From an uncultured Lachnospiraceae bacterium (GTDB lineage: Bacteria; Bacillota; Clostridia; Lachnospirales; Lachnospiraceae), in the NCBI GenBank assembly GCA_944383545.1, contig CALWPY010000009.1, positions 1 to 64,000 of the forward strand: a DNA stretch of 64,000 bases, written 5' to 3'. The notes beneath the pieces are model-generated. The model worked only from the letters and a program-made list of their open reading frames with translations, did no database searches and was not told the origin of the DNA. Of this stretch, positions 15,689-25,213 are shown piece after piece (position 1 is the stretch's first letter; the number at the start of each line of letters is the position of its first letter). Made by a program: the position numbers and the translations under genes.

Positions 15689-16714
15689 ATGAGTATTGAA
15701 GCAAAACTTCAGGAAATCAAAAGCGGCATACTGAAGAAAATTGAAGAGGCGGACAATGTAAATGTCATAAATGACATCAAGGTTTCCGTGCTCGGAAAAA
15801 AGGGTGAGCTTACGCAGGTGCTGAAAAGCATGAAAGACCTTCCGCCTGAGGAGAGGCCTGTGGTAGGACAGATGGTAAATAGCGTGAGAGCAGCTTTAGA
15901 GGAAAAAATTGCTGAAAAGACAAAGCAGATAAGTAAGCTTATGCTGGCAGAAAAAATGAAGAGAGAGACGATAGACGTAACTCTGCCCGGTGTAAGAAAA
16001 ATGACAGGCCACAGACATCCTAACCAGATTGCCCTTCAGGATTTGGAGAGAGTTTTCATCGGAATGGGTTATGAAGTAGTAGAGGGACCGGAAATAGAAT
16101 ATGACAGGTACAACTTTGAGCTGTTAAACATTCCTGCAAACCACCCTGCAAAGGACGAACAGGATACATTTTATATAACAAATGATATTCTCCTCAGAAC
16201 ACAGACATCATCAGTTCAGGCAAGAATTATGGAGAAGGGTCAGCTCCCTATAAAGGTTATATCACCGGGAAGAGTTTTCCGTTCCGATGAGGTAGACGCA
16301 ACACATTCTCCTTCATTCCACCAGGTAGAAGGACTTGTGGTAGACAAGGGAATTACAATGGCAGATTTAAAGGGTACATTAGACCAGTTTGCAAAGACCT
16401 TCTTTGGAAATAATACAAAGACAAAATTCAGACCTCATCATTTCCCATTTACAGAGCCTTCGGCAGAGGTGGATATCTCATGCTTTAAGTGTGGCGGCAA
16501 GGGCTGCAGATTCTGCAAGGGCTCAGGCTGGATTGAAATCCTTGGCTGCGGAATGGTACATCCAAAGGTTTTAAGTGACTGCGGAATTGACCCGGAGGTT
16601 TATTCAGGCTTTGCCTTTGGTATAGGACTTGAAAGAGTTGCACTGCTTAAGTATGAGATTGATGACATGAGACTTCTGTATGAAAATGACATCAGATTTT
16701 TACAGCAGTTTTAA
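15689..16714 (+). CDS. pheS: Phenylalanine-tRNA ligase alpha subunit
   Basis: A 341-residue class II synthetase subunit that forms the (alpha-beta)2 enzyme charging tRNA-Phe in the cytoplasm. An N-terminal coiled-coil tRNA-binding arm (about 1-85) is followed by the catalytic core: motif 1 near GHRHPNQIALQDLERVF, motif 2 around FRSDEVDATHSPSFHQ and motif 3 in FGIGLERVALLKY. The cysteine-containing segment CFKCGGKGCRFCKGSGW appears near residue 265. Length is normal for the bacterial subunit. ATG follows CAGGAGG. It is controlled by the upstream Phe T-box and followed by pheT after 18 bases. Confidence 0.98.
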   Translation: MSIEAKLQEIKSGILKKIEEADNVNVINDIKVSVLGKKGELTQVLKSMKDLPPEERPVVGQMVNSVRAALEEKIAEKTKQISKLMLAEKMKRETIDVTLPGVRKMTGHRHPNQIALQDLERVFIGMGYEVVEGPEIEYDRYNFELLNIPANHPAKDEQDTFYITNDILLRTQTSSVQARIMEKGQLPIKVISPGRVFRSDEVDATHSPSFHQVEGLVVDKGITMADLKGTLDQFAKTFFGNNTKTKFRPHHFPFTEPSAEVDISCFKCGGKGCRFCKGSGWIEILGCGMVHPKVLSDCGIDPEVYSGFAFGIGLERVALLKYEIDDMRLLYENDIRFLQQF

Positions 16715-16732
16715 TAAGGAGGATTTTTGATA

Positions 16733-19240
16733 ATGAATACACCTATTTCATGGATTAAAGCATATGTTCCTGATTTAGACGTAAGCGCTCAGGAATTTAC
16801 GGATAAAATAACCTTATCGGGCTCACATGTGGAAGGTTACGTAAAGCTCGATAAAAATCTTGAAAAGATAGTAGTAGGAAAAATACTTAAAATAGAAAAG
16901 CATCCTGATGCTGACAAATTAATTATCTGTCAGGTAGACGTAGGGGCAGAAACACCTATACAGATAGTGACGGGAGCTCCTAATGTAAAGGAAGGCGACC
17001 TTGTTCCAACAGTGCTTGACGGTGGAAAGGTTGCAGGAGGACATGACGGAGGTCCGCTTCCAGAAGACGGAATAAAGATAAAGAAGGGTAAACTCCGTGG
17101 AGTAGAGTCCTTCGGTATGATGTGTGCAATAGAGGAGCTTGGCTCATCACGTGACTTCTATCCTGAAGCTCCTGAAAATGGAATTTATGTATTTCCGGCA
17201 GAATCAGGCGTTAAGCCGGGCGATGATGCAGTAAAGGCACTCGGACTGGATGATGTGGTTGTAGAATATGAGATTACTTCAAACAGAGTTGACTGTTTCT
17301 CAATCATAGGAATGGCAAGAGAGGCAGCGGCTACATTTGATAAGCCTTTCTATCCGCCACAGGTAGAGGTAAAGGAAGAAAGCGAAGAGAAGACTTCCGA
17401 TTACATTTCAGTAGAAGTGCAGGATTCCGAACTTTGTCCGAGATACTGCGCAAGAGTTGTAAAAAATATTAAACTCGGACCTTCACCTGAATGGATGAGA
17501 AAGAGACTTGCCTCACAGGGGATTCGTTCAATTAACAATTTGGTTGACATAACTAACTATGTAATGGAAGAATACGGTCAGCCTATGCATGCTTATGACC
17601 TTTCAACGGTTGCAGGAAACAAGATAGTTGTTAAGCGTGCCGCAGACGGAGATGTATTTACAACCCTTGACGGACAGGAAAGAAAACTGGACAGGGATGT
17701 CCTTATGATTTGTGACGGTGAAAAGGAAATCGGTATAGCAGGTATCATGGGTGGAGAAAACTCAATGGTAACTGACACAATCAGCACACTTCTTTTTGAG
17801 GCTGCATGCTTTGACGGTACAAACATAAGACTTTCTTCAAAGAGAATAGGTTTAAGAACTGATGCTTCTGCAAAGTTTGAAAAAGGACTTGACCCGAATC
17901 TTGCGCTTGAGGCAATTAACAGGGCATGCCAGCTTATAGAAGAAATGGGATGCGGAGAAGTTCTTAAAGGTGTGGTCGATGTTTATCCTAACCCTGTAAT
18001 GCCAAAAGAGCTTCCGTTTGAGCCTGAAAAGATGAACAGTCTTCTTGGAACTGATATAGAGTCCGAAAAGATGCTTTATTATTTTAAAAACTTAGGTCTT
18101 GAATATAATAAGGAGAAAAATACACTTACAATTCCTACATTCAGACAGGACCTTAACTGTATGGCAGACCTCGCAGAGGAAGTTGCAAGATTTTACGGTT
18201 ATGACAACATACCTACAACACTTCCTAAGAACACTTCAACTATTGGCGGAAAGCCATACGATAAGCAGATTGAAGATATAGTAATGGGAATCTGTGAAGA
18301 AAACGGATTTTCACAGGGAATGTGTTACTCATTTGAGAGCCCTAAGGTTTTTGACAAGCTTCTTATACCTGAAGCTTCAGAATACAGAAATGCAATAGAG
18401 ATTAGTAATCCGCTTGGAGAGGATTTCAGTATAATGAGAACAATTTCCTTAAACGGACTTCTTACATCTCTTGCTACAAACTTTAACAGAAGAAATAAAA
18501 ATGTAAGACTTTATGAGCTTGGAAATGTTTATATTCCAAAGGCTCTTCCTTTGACAGAGCTTCCTGATGAAAAAATGAAGCTTACACTTGGAATGTATGG
18601 TATGGACGCGACGCATACAAAAACGCCTCGCGTTGGCGTCGCGGCCGGCCCCCTCCCTTCAGTCGGCGGCATCAATAAGGGAGACTTCTTTACATTAAAG
18701 GGAGTTGTGGAAGAAATCTGTTACAAGCTTGGATTTGGTAAGGACTGCGTATATGAGCCTGTTCAGTCTCATCCTTTCTTACATCCGGGCAGACAGGCAG
18801 ACATTAAAAAAGGAAATATTTCAGTAGGTGTTATAGGTCAGCTTCATCCTGAGGCAGCAGAAAACTATGACATAAAGTCAGAAGTATATGTTGCTGTATT
18901 AAACATGGATGCCTTAGTAATGCTTTCAGACTTTGACATAAAGTATCAGGGAATTGCAAAATATCCGGGAAGCACAAGAGACTTAAGTTTAGTATGTGAC
19001 AAGAGCATTTTCGTAGGACAGATTGAAGCTGTAATTAAAAAGTGCGGAGGAAAGCTTCTCGAATCATACAGTCTCTTTGATGTATATGAAGGCGAGCAGA
19101 TTGAAGCAGGAAAGAAGTCAGTTGCTTATACAATGACTTTCAGGGCTGCAGACAGAACACTTTCAGATGAGGAAGTAAATAAGGTTATAGATAAAATACT
19201 TAAGGAGCTTTCAAAGCTTGGAGTAGAAATCCGTGCGTAA
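16733..19240 (+). CDS. pheT: Phenylalanine-tRNA ligase beta subunit (carries an in-frame repeat insertion)
   Basis: An 835-residue beta subunit: tRNA-binding (EMAP-like) domain about residues 40-150, B3/B4 editing domain about 210-400, B5 about 400-475, core, and a C-terminal ferredoxin-fold anticodon-binding domain (about 735-835; FAKYPGSTRDLSL-like start). I choose ATG 16733 (MNTPISWIKAYVPDL), ten bases after AAGGAGG, over a TTG four bases after it. Residues about 625-647 (THTKTPRVGVAAGPLPSVGG) are encoded by a GC-rich palindromic repeat also found in the pheS leader; normal homologues pass directly from a GMYG-like to a DFFTLKG-like segment. The open frame suggests the insertion is tolerated on a surface loop. 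Confidence 0.97.
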   Translation: MNTPISWIKAYVPDLDVSAQEFTDKITLSGSHVEGYVKLDKNLEKIVVGKILKIEKHPDADKLIICQVDVGAETPIQIVTGAPNVKEGDLVPTVLDGGKVAGGHDGGPLPEDGIKIKKGKLRGVESFGMMCAIEELGSSRDFYPEAPENGIYVFPAESGVKPGDDAVKALGLDDVVVEYEITSNRVDCFSIIGMAREAAATFDKPFYPPQVEVKEESEEKTSDYISVEVQDSELCPRYCARVVKNIKLGPSPEWMRKRLASQGIRSINNLVDITNYVMEEYGQPMHAYDLSTVAGNKIVVKRAADGDVFTTLDGQERKLDRDVLMICDGEKEIGIAGIMGGENSMVTDTISTLLFEAACFDGTNIRLSSKRIGLRTDASAKFEKGLDPNLALEAINRACQLIEEMGCGEVLKGVVDVYPNPVMPKELPFEPEKMNSLLGTDIESEKMLYYFKNLGLEYNKEKNTLTIPTFRQDLNCMADLAEEVARFYGYDNIPTTLPKNTSTIGGKPYDKQIEDIVMGICEENGFSQGMCYSFESPKVFDKLLIPEASEYRNAIEISNPLGEDFSIMRTISLNGLLTSLATNFNRRNKNVRLYELGNVYIPKALPLTELPDEKMKLTLGMYGMDATHTKTPRVGVAAGPLPSVGGINKGDFFTLKGVVEEICYKLGFGKDCVYEPVQSHPFLHPGRQADIKKGNISVGVIGQLHPEAAENYDIKSEVYVAVLNMDALVMLSDFDIKYQGIAKYPGSTRDLSLVCDKSIFVGQIEAVIKKCGGKLLESYSLFDVYEGEQIEAGKKSVAYTMTFRAADRTLSDEEVNKVIDKILKELSKLGVEIRA
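18605..18673 (-). repeat. Palindromic repeat inserted in frame within pheT
   Basis: The reverse complement of 18605-18673 aligns over nearly its whole length with the 70-bp units at 26457-26600: GCCGCCGACT, GGGAGGGGG, CCGCGACGCCA and TATGCGTCGCGTC in the same order. It interrupts a conserved part of pheT without breaking the frame. GC content is much higher than the flanking codons. Confidence 0.85.
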
Positions 19241-19264
19241 TATTTAATATAAATGGTGAGTAAA

Positions 19265-20290
19265 ATGCAGTTAAAAGATTTTTATTATGATTTGCCGAAG
19301 GAGCTTATTGCGCAGGACCCTCTGCTTAAAAGGAGCGATTCAAGGCTCATGGTGATTAACCGTGAAACGGGCGAAATAAGCCACAGACATTTCAGCGATA
19401 TAATTGAATATTTAAATCCGGGGGACTGTCTTGTAATAAATGACACCAAAGTAATTCCTGCAAGACTCCTCGGATTTAAGGAGGATACAGGAGCTGCCGT
19501 AGAAATACTTCTTTTAAAAAGGCGTTCCGACAAGGTGTGGGAAACACTTGTAAAACCGGGAAAGAAAGCCAGACCGGGTGCAAGGATAGTTTTCGGCGAC
19601 GGTCTTTTAGTTGGAGAAGTAAAAGAAATAGTTGAAGAAGGCAACAGACTTGTAGAATTTACTTATGACGGTATATTTGAAGAAATTCTGGATAAACTGG
19701 GGAAAATGCCCCTTCCGCCATATATAACACATGAGCTTAAAGACAGAGACAGATACCAGACGGTATATGCCGAAAAATCAGGCTCTGCCGCGGCGCCTAC
19801 TGCAGGACTTCATTTTACGGATGAGCTTTTAAAAAGTATAGAGGATAAGGGCATTAAGATTGCAAGAGTAACTCTTCATGTGGGACTCGGAACATTCAGA
19901 CCGGTAAAGACGGAAAATATACTGGAGCATCATATGCACAGTGAATTCTACATAATAGATGAAGAAGCCGCAGATACTATAAATAACGCAAAAGAAGCGG
20001 GAGGAAGAATCATATCCGTAGGTACAACAAGTACAAGGACTCTTGAAACCGCAGCTGACGCAAATGGTATTATAAAGCCATGTAGCGGCTGGACGGATAT
20101 ATTTATATATCCGGGGTATAAATTTAAGGCAGTTGACAGCCTTATAACTAATTTTCACCTTCCTGAATCCACTCTGCTGATGCTGGTATCAGCATTTTAT
20201 GAAAGAGAAAAGGTTTTAGAGGCATATAAAATTGCGGTAGAAAAAAAATACAGATTTTTTTCTTTTGGTGATGCAATGATTCTTATTTAG
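19265..20290 (+). CDS. queA: S-adenosylmethionine:tRNA ribosyltransferase-isomerase
   Basis: A 341-residue QueA, which transfers and isomerises the ribosyl moiety of SAM to make epoxyqueuosine in tRNA wobble position 34. Family signatures: [15 protein letters not shown] at the start, [42 protein letters not shown] and [21 protein letters not shown] take the ATG at 19265, with GGTGAG upstream, over the ATG at 19253. Only 24 bases separate it from pheT, so it may read through from that transcript. A GC-rich hairpin (about 20303-20330) follows, without a clear T run. Confidence 0.96.
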   Translation: MQLKDFYYDLPKELIAQDPLLKRSDSRLMVINRETGEISHRHFSDIIEYLNPGDCLVINDTKVIPARLLGFKEDTGAAVEILLLKRRSDKVWETLVKPGKKARPGARIVFGDGLLVGEVKEIVEEGNRLVEFTYDGIFEEILDKLGKMPLPPYITHELKDRDRYQTVYAEKSGSAAAPTAGLHFTDELLKSIEDKGIKIARVTLHVGLGTFRPVKTENILEHHMHSEFYIIDEEAADTINNAKEAGGRIISVGTTSTRTLETAADANGIIKPCSGWTDIFIYPGYKFKAVDSLITNFHLPESTLLMLVSAFYEREKVLEAYKIAVEKKYRFFSFGDAMILI

Positions 20291-20364
20291 CGGTATAATA
20301 TTGCCGGGGTCAATTCTTTTGGTCCCGGTATATTTATGTCATTTAAGTAAAGGCAGGTACAGGT

Positions 20365-22191
20365 ATGAAGTCAGTCAGGGAAAGCGTAGAGCTTTTTAGA
20401 TATAATATTGTAAATATTATAATATTTGAAATTTTCTATAAGCTTATGACTGCTGCTCTGCTTGCGCCTATTTTTTACTGGATGCTCAATACTTCTATAA
20501 AAATGTCAGGAGTTACTTATCTTACAAAATATACTGTAAACAGCTATCTGAAATCTCCTGTAACTTATATATTCCTTATATTATTTCTCATTATTGTCGC
20601 TGCATTTACCATGATAAATTTATCGGCAATGATTTATGCCATGGAGGCGTCATACAGAAAGGACAAAATAAATCCTTTGGAACTGCTTTTTAAAGGATTA
20701 AAAAACACCTTGCGAATACTGTATTATAAAAACACTCCGATGGTTTTATATATTCTTATTATTCTTCCGTTTACGGGTGCATCGGTTTTATCGGCTTCAC
20801 TGATGAGCTTTTCAATACCGGATTATCTGAAGAGTTATTTCACAATTAACAGAGATTTGTTTACCGTTATTTTATTAGTGTATATTATACTTTGCTTTAT
20901 TTCGCTTACTCTTATTTATACCTTAAATTTCTTTACATTGAGAAAGCAGACTTTTAAGGAAGCCGCGCGAAGCAGTATAAAATGTGTGATGAATAATTCT
21001 TTTAAGTATATTTTCGGAATATTAATATTTAACATACTGCTTACCGTGATACTTTATCTTTTGAGTGGAGTGTTTGCCGGAATTGCAACAGCAGTAATAA
21101 AAATGATTGTTCCATACAGGCAGGCATATTTCATAATTAATTCATTTATCGAAACTATTAACCTCGTTCTTTATGTGATATTTGCACTGGTGGCAACTCC
21201 CCTTGCCTATGCATATATCTGCAATTCTTATTACAAAAATGTCAGCGACACCTTTGAAGACATGGACTTGGAAGAAATAGAAGAATATGAGGAGTATAAT
21301 CCTGCAAGAAGCAGACGAAGGGAAAGACTTGTGATTATTGTGGTTATACTTGTTGCACTTACGATTGATGCAACATATCTCATACTTGAAGAAAAAAATA
21401 TTATTAACATTAATGCAGAATATCTGGAAAATGCTACGGTTACTGCACACAGAGGGGATTCTGTAAATGCACCTGAAAATACCCTTTCTGCATTTGAAAA
21501 TGCCATTGAAAATCAGGCGGATGTAATTGAGCTTGACGTAAGACAGACAATGGACGGAGAAATAATTATAATGCATGACGAAAGTCTGAAAAGGACAGTG
21601 GGCATTGATAAAAAGGTGGGAGAGATAACGTATGATGAACTGCTCGAGTATGATGCGGGAAGCTGGTTTTCTGAAAACTTTGAAGGTGAAAAAGTTCCGA
21701 CTCTCAGAGAGGCAGTGGAATTTATTGATGGCAGGGCAGGCTTAAATATTGAATTAAAACCTGCAGATACGGATATAAATCTTGAAGAACAGGTAGTTGA
21801 AATAGTTCAGGAATATGATTTGTATAAGGACTGCGTGGTAACATCTTCGGACTACAATGCAATAAGAAATGTAAAGCTTTTGGACGAGGATATAAAAACA
21901 GTTTATGTAATGTCCATAGCGGTAGGAGAATTTTATAATCTTCAGTATGCCGATGCCTTCAGCATAAAATATGATTACATTACTACGGCAGTAGTGAAGG
22001 AAGCTCATAAAAAGGGCAAGGAAATATATGCGTGGACCGTAAATTCTGACGATGCTATTAAGGACATGATGCTAAAGGGAGTAGACAGTATCATAACGGA
22101 TAACCCTTATAATACAAAGAGGGTGATTTATAATTATAAAGACAGTTTTATGACTTCTCTGTTTTTTAAATATTTTAACGAAGGATGGTAA
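20365..22191 (+). CDS. Membrane-bound glycerophosphodiester phosphodiesterase
   Basis: A 608-residue protein. The first about 330 residues hold roughly eight membrane segments (GDPD membrane domain), a charged acidic linker (EEIEEYEEYNPARSRRR) and one more segment, placing the catalytic domain outside. Residues about 360-600 form a TIM-barrel GDPD domain with TAHRGDSVNAPENTLSAF, IELDVRQTMDG and IIMHDESLKRT, which hold the catalytic His pair and metal ligands, and ending IITDNPYNTKRV. It would split glycerophosphodiesters, or lipoteichoic-acid-like polymers, into glycerol phosphate and an alcohol. Same architecture as other Firmicute membrane GDPDs. Confidence 0.93.
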   Translation: MKSVRESVELFRYNIVNIIIFEIFYKLMTAALLAPIFYWMLNTSIKMSGVTYLTKYTVNSYLKSPVTYIFLILFLIIVAAFTMINLSAMIYAMEASYRKDKINPLELLFKGLKNTLRILYYKNTPMVLYILIILPFTGASVLSASLMSFSIPDYLKSYFTINRDLFTVILLVYIILCFISLTLIYTLNFFTLRKQTFKEAARSSIKCVMNNSFKYIFGILIFNILLTVILYLLSGVFAGIATAVIKMIVPYRQAYFIINSFIETINLVLYVIFALVATPLAYAYICNSYYKNVSDTFEDMDLEEIEEYEEYNPARSRRRERLVIIVVILVALTIDATYLILEEKNIININAEYLENATVTAHRGDSVNAPENTLSAFENAIENQADVIELDVRQTMDGEIIIMHDESLKRTVGIDKKVGEITYDELLEYDAGSWFSENFEGEKVPTLREAVEFIDGRAGLNIELKPADTDINLEEQVVEIVQEYDLYKDCVVTSSDYNAIRNVKLLDEDIKTVYVMSIAVGEFYNLQYADAFSIKYDYITTAVVKEAHKKGKEIYAWTVNSDDAIKDMMLKGVDSIITDNPYNTKRVIYNYKDSFMTSLFFKYFNEGW

Positions 22192-22221
22192 AAATATAGA
22201 TATAATCAGGAGGAATTTCTT

Positions 22222-23517
22222 ATGGAATATTTGATGGATTTACTGGAAAAGGGAAAAACTCAGTTCCATGTGGTGAATGAGATTAAGAAGAAATATGAGA
22301 AATCAGGATTTCAGCTTTTAAATATGGAAAAGGAATGGAAACTTAGTGAAAACGGAAAATATTTTGTAATGCCATATCCCTCTGTGTTATTTGCATTTAC
22401 AACGGGAAAGTCTCCTGAATCAGTGCGTATTGCTGCGGCACACACAGATTTTCCGATGTTAAAGCTTAAGTCATGTCCAGAGATAATTAAGAAAAGTTAC
22501 ATGACCGTAAATGTTGAGCCTTATGGAGGTCTCATACTTTCTTCATGGTTTGACAGACCTTTGGGGCTGGCAGGAAAGATTGTTATGCGCGGAGAAACTC
22601 CGTTTAAGCCTGAGGTAAGAATTTATGATTCGATGAAGCCTCTGTTTATAATTCCGAATCTCGCTCCCCATTTAAAAAAGGATGATAAAAACGGCTCTAT
22701 AGACGTACAAAAAGAAATTATACCGATAGGCGCAATGCAAAGAAAAGGAAAAGAAGACGGTGAAAACAAAAATCATGTATTAAAGTATATTGCAGAAGAT
22801 ATGGGAATATCTGAAAAGGATATTCTGGATTATGATTTATACCTGTATATACATGCAAAACCTGAAGTAATAGGATTAAAAAATGAATTTATAACAGGCG
22901 CAAGGATTGACAACATATCTTCCGTTGCCGCAATTACAGAGGCGATGACTGATACTTTTTGCAGTGAAGGTAATACAGATGTTTTGGGAAACATAAACAT
23001 AGCCGCATTTTTTGACAATGAGGAAATAGGCAGCCGTTCAAAGCAGGGGGCAGATTCTGTTTTACTTAGGGAAATTCTGGACAGAATAATTAGCGGAGTA
23101 ACCGAAGATAAGGAAAGAAAACTTAAACTTTATGCAAATACATTTGCCGCATCAATAGATGTGGCTCATGCACTCCACCCTAATTATATTGAAAAAAGCG
23201 ATATAACAAATGAGGTCTTTTTGGGCGGAGGAGTTGTGCTTAAAACAAGTGCATCACAAAAATATGTAACTGACAGTGAGGCAGGAGCTGTCATTGCAGC
23301 ACTCTGCTCAGATAACGATATAAAATATCAGCGTCAGGTAAACCGTTCTGGAATGGCGGGAGGACAGACATTGGGACCGCTTATGTCTTCTTATGTCGTG
23401 TCAAAGGCTGCCGACCTGGGAATGCCTATGCTTGCCATGCATTCAGCCTGTGAGATGGTGCATAAGGATGATTATACTGAGCTGGTAAAGCTGGTGAAGG
23501 CTTTGTTTTTAAACTGA
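22222..23517 (+). CDS. M18-family aminopeptidase
   Basis: A 431-residue cytosolic zinc aminopeptidase of the M18 (aspartyl aminopeptidase-like) family. Metal ligand and active-site segments are visible: AAHTDFP, FDNEEIGSRSKQGAD (adjacent acidic residues of the binuclear site), SIDVAHALHPNY, and the C-terminal MLAMHSACEMVHKDD with its terminal His ligand. Length matches the family. ATG follows AGGAGG. It would trim N-terminal residues from peptides. It stands in its own unit between the GDPD gene and DegV. Confidence 0.95.
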   Translation: MEYLMDLLEKGKTQFHVVNEIKKKYEKSGFQLLNMEKEWKLSENGKYFVMPYPSVLFAFTTGKSPESVRIAAAHTDFPMLKLKSCPEIIKKSYMTVNVEPYGGLILSSWFDRPLGLAGKIVMRGETPFKPEVRIYDSMKPLFIIPNLAPHLKKDDKNGSIDVQKEIIPIGAMQRKGKEDGENKNHVLKYIAEDMGISEKDILDYDLYLYIHAKPEVIGLKNEFITGARIDNISSVAAITEAMTDTFCSEGNTDVLGNINIAAFFDNEEIGSRSKQGADSVLLREILDRIISGVTEDKERKLKLYANTFAASIDVAHALHPNYIEKSDITNEVFLGGGVVLKTSASQKYVTDSEAGAVIAALCSDNDIKYQRQVNRSGMAGGQTLGPLMSSYVVSKAADLGMPMLAMHSACEMVHKDDYTELVKLVKALFLN

Positions 23518-23590
23518 AACATATATGAGTAATTATAAATATGTACTAAAATTTATATTGAAAACATTGTGTGAACTTTAAAAATATGTC

Positions 23591-23619
23591 TTCACAAACA
23601 TTCTGTGTAATGCTACAAT
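23591..23619 (+). promoter_or_regulatory. Promoter of the degV gene
   Basis: TTCACA (23591-23596), 17-bp spacer, TACAAT (23614-23619); the start codon is about 50 bases downstream. Confidence 0.65.
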
Positions 23620-23670
23620 AAGTGGTAATAAAAACCACATTAACTCGTATTAATATAACGGAGGAAGGAT

Positions 23671-24498
23671 ATGAATTTTAAAATAATTGGGGACAGTTGC
23701 TGTGATTTTACACAGGAAGATTTGAAAAAAGAATATGTTGCATGCATACCGCTTACAATCGTTGCTGATGATAAAGAGATTTCAGATGATGACAATGTGA
23801 CACAAAGCGGAATATTTGAATATATAGAAGCCTGCAGGGAGGGCGTAAAATCGGCCTGCCCGTCACCACAGACATATATGGATTCATATGAGGCTGATAA
23901 GGATATTTATGTAATCACTATATCTTCAAAACTTAGCGGCTCTTATGTAAGTGCAGACATAGCAAAAGATTTATTTTTAGAAGACCATCCGGGTGCACGA
24001 ATTCATGTATTTGATTCAAAGACTGCATCGGCAGGTCAATACATTATTTTTAAGAAAATTGAAGAACTTGCCCTGTCGGGTTATGGCTTTTCAGATATAG
24101 TAAACATGGTAACGGAATATATAAATTCTCTCAATACAATTTTTGTACTCGAGGACCTGACAAACATGATTAAAAACGGAAGAATCAAGAAACTAAAGGG
24201 TGCCGCAGCAAATATGCTGAACATTAAGCCTGTACTGTGCGGAAAAGACGGCGAAATAGCAATGATAGACCAGGGACGCGGTATGAATAAGGCGCTTAAT
24301 AAAATGCTTCATCATATAGATAAAACAGAATCGGACAGAAAGTTTGCTGTTATTTCCTATTGCGACTGCCCTGCCAGAGCTAAAAACGTGAAAAAGGTAC
24401 TTGTTGAAACCATGCAGTTTGAGAAGGTTAAAATTATTCAGACTAAGGGCATCAGTACCGTGTATGCTAACAGAGGCGGGGTAATAGTGGCGTTTTAG
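23671..24498 (+). CDS. DegV family fatty-acid-binding protein
   Basis: A 275-residue DegV protein. Members bind one fatty acid and some (FakB) present it to the fatty acid kinase FakA. The typical N-terminal IGDSCCDFT, the middle SSKLSGSYVSADIA (binding-site Ser/Thr turn) and FVLEDLTNMIKNGRIK, and the C-terminal KGISTVYANRGGVIVAF are all present. No FakA partner is in the window. ATG follows GGAGGAAGG. Confidence 0.93.
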   Translation: MNFKIIGDSCCDFTQEDLKKEYVACIPLTIVADDKEISDDDNVTQSGIFEYIEACREGVKSACPSPQTYMDSYEADKDIYVITISSKLSGSYVSADIAKDLFLEDHPGARIHVFDSKTASAGQYIIFKKIEELALSGYGFSDIVNMVTEYINSLNTIFVLEDLTNMIKNGRIKKLKGAAANMLNIKPVLCGKDGEIAMIDQGRGMNKALNKMLHHIDKTESDRKFAVISYCDCPARAKNVKKVLVETMQFEKVKIIQTKGISTVYANRGGVIVAF

Positions 24499-24573
24499 CG
24501 GGGACACGTCATATGTATGTATCAAAAGCTTGTTGCATATTGTAATATCTATTACCAAATGAACTAATTCCAA

Positions 24574-24616
24574 TTGCCGGACAGTATGGTGGAAAATTAC
24601 CTTTGATGTCCGGCAA
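24574..24616. terminator. Inverted repeat between convergent degV and merR
   Basis: Ten-base arms TTGCCGGACA (24574-24583) and TGTCCGGCAA (24607-24616) pair perfectly around a 23-base loop. The position between convergent genes fits a bidirectional terminator, although the T runs are weak. Confidence 0.5.
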
Positions 24617-24629
24617 AGTAAGCAAAAAA

Positions 24630-25031
24630 CTATTCATTATATTTAGATATCAGGTTGCTCACATACGGGCGCTTTCCTGAAAGAACATCATCATAAAATG
24701 ATTGTTTCCAGTCTATATATGCCACACTTTCTTCGAGCTCTTTAATATTTTCTCTTAAAGCTTCCTGCTTCTTTGCAAGCAGGATTTTTCTTTCCAGAAT
24801 GGTGGATTCGCCTTGCAGGCATAAATCCAGATAGTCTTTCATTTCTTTAATACTCATGCCGCATTTTTTCAGGCATACAAGGTCTTTAATCCATTTCACG
24901 TCGTGTTCGTCGAAGATACGACGGTTATTTTCATCCCGTTTCACATTTGGCACAAGTCCTTCATTGCAGTAATATTTTAAAGTCTGATATGTCATATCCG
25001 TTTCCTTGCAGACCTGCATCATTGTATACAT
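24630..25031 (-). CDS. MerR-family transcriptional regulator (AdhR-like)
   Basis: A 133-residue regulator. The N-terminal winged HTH (about 1-70) starts MYTMMQVCKETDMTYQTLKYY, followed by RRIFDEHDVKWIKDLVCLKKCGMSIKEMKDYL; a dimerising coiled coil (about 80-115) comes next, and the short C terminus has no obvious metal-binding cysteine cluster. ATG is preceded by GGAGG. It is divergent from an iron alcohol dehydrogenase whose promoter has the stretched 19-bp spacer and internal palindrome that MerR proteins act on. By analogy with AdhR it may sense reactive carbonyls or redox stress; that is inference. Confidence 0.9.
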   Translation of the reverse strand: MYTMMQVCKETDMTYQTLKYYCNEGLVPNVKRDENNRRIFDEHDVKWIKDLVCLKKCGMSIKEMKDYLDLCLQGESTILERKILLAKKQEALRENIKELEESVAYIDWKQSFYDDVLSGKRPYVSNLISKYNE

Positions 25032-25101
25032 TTGAAAATGCCTCCCTTTTCTTAAAAGTTAATAAAAAATATGAAAATTTTGTTTCTTTGTAAAAAAACT
25101 C

Positions 25102-25163
25102 TTGACCGATAGCTGCTATCGGTTACTATAATCGATAGTATCAACCGATTGTCTCAATCGATT
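25102..25163 (+). promoter_or_regulatory. MerR-type promoter and operator of the alcohol dehydrogenase gene
   Basis: TTGACC (25102-25107) and TATAAT (25127-25132) are separated by 19 bp, too long for normal sigma-A use and diagnostic for MerR activation. A perfect palindrome (ACCGATAGC-T-GCTATCGGT, 25105-25123) fills the spacer. A second, imperfect dyad (AACCGATTG/CAATCGATT, 25143-25163) follows. A similar 19-bp-spaced TTGACCGAT promoter occurs at 43823-43853. Confidence 0.88.
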
Positions 25164-25213
25164 ATATCACTGATTCAAATATAGTGCAAGATTAAGAAAG
25201 GGGAAATTTAATT

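Noticed and set aside
20291..20364. Possible riboswitch between queA and the GDPD gene
   Set aside because: Only a short GC-rich hairpin is present in 74 bp; no aptamer-like conserved structure such as preQ1 is evident.
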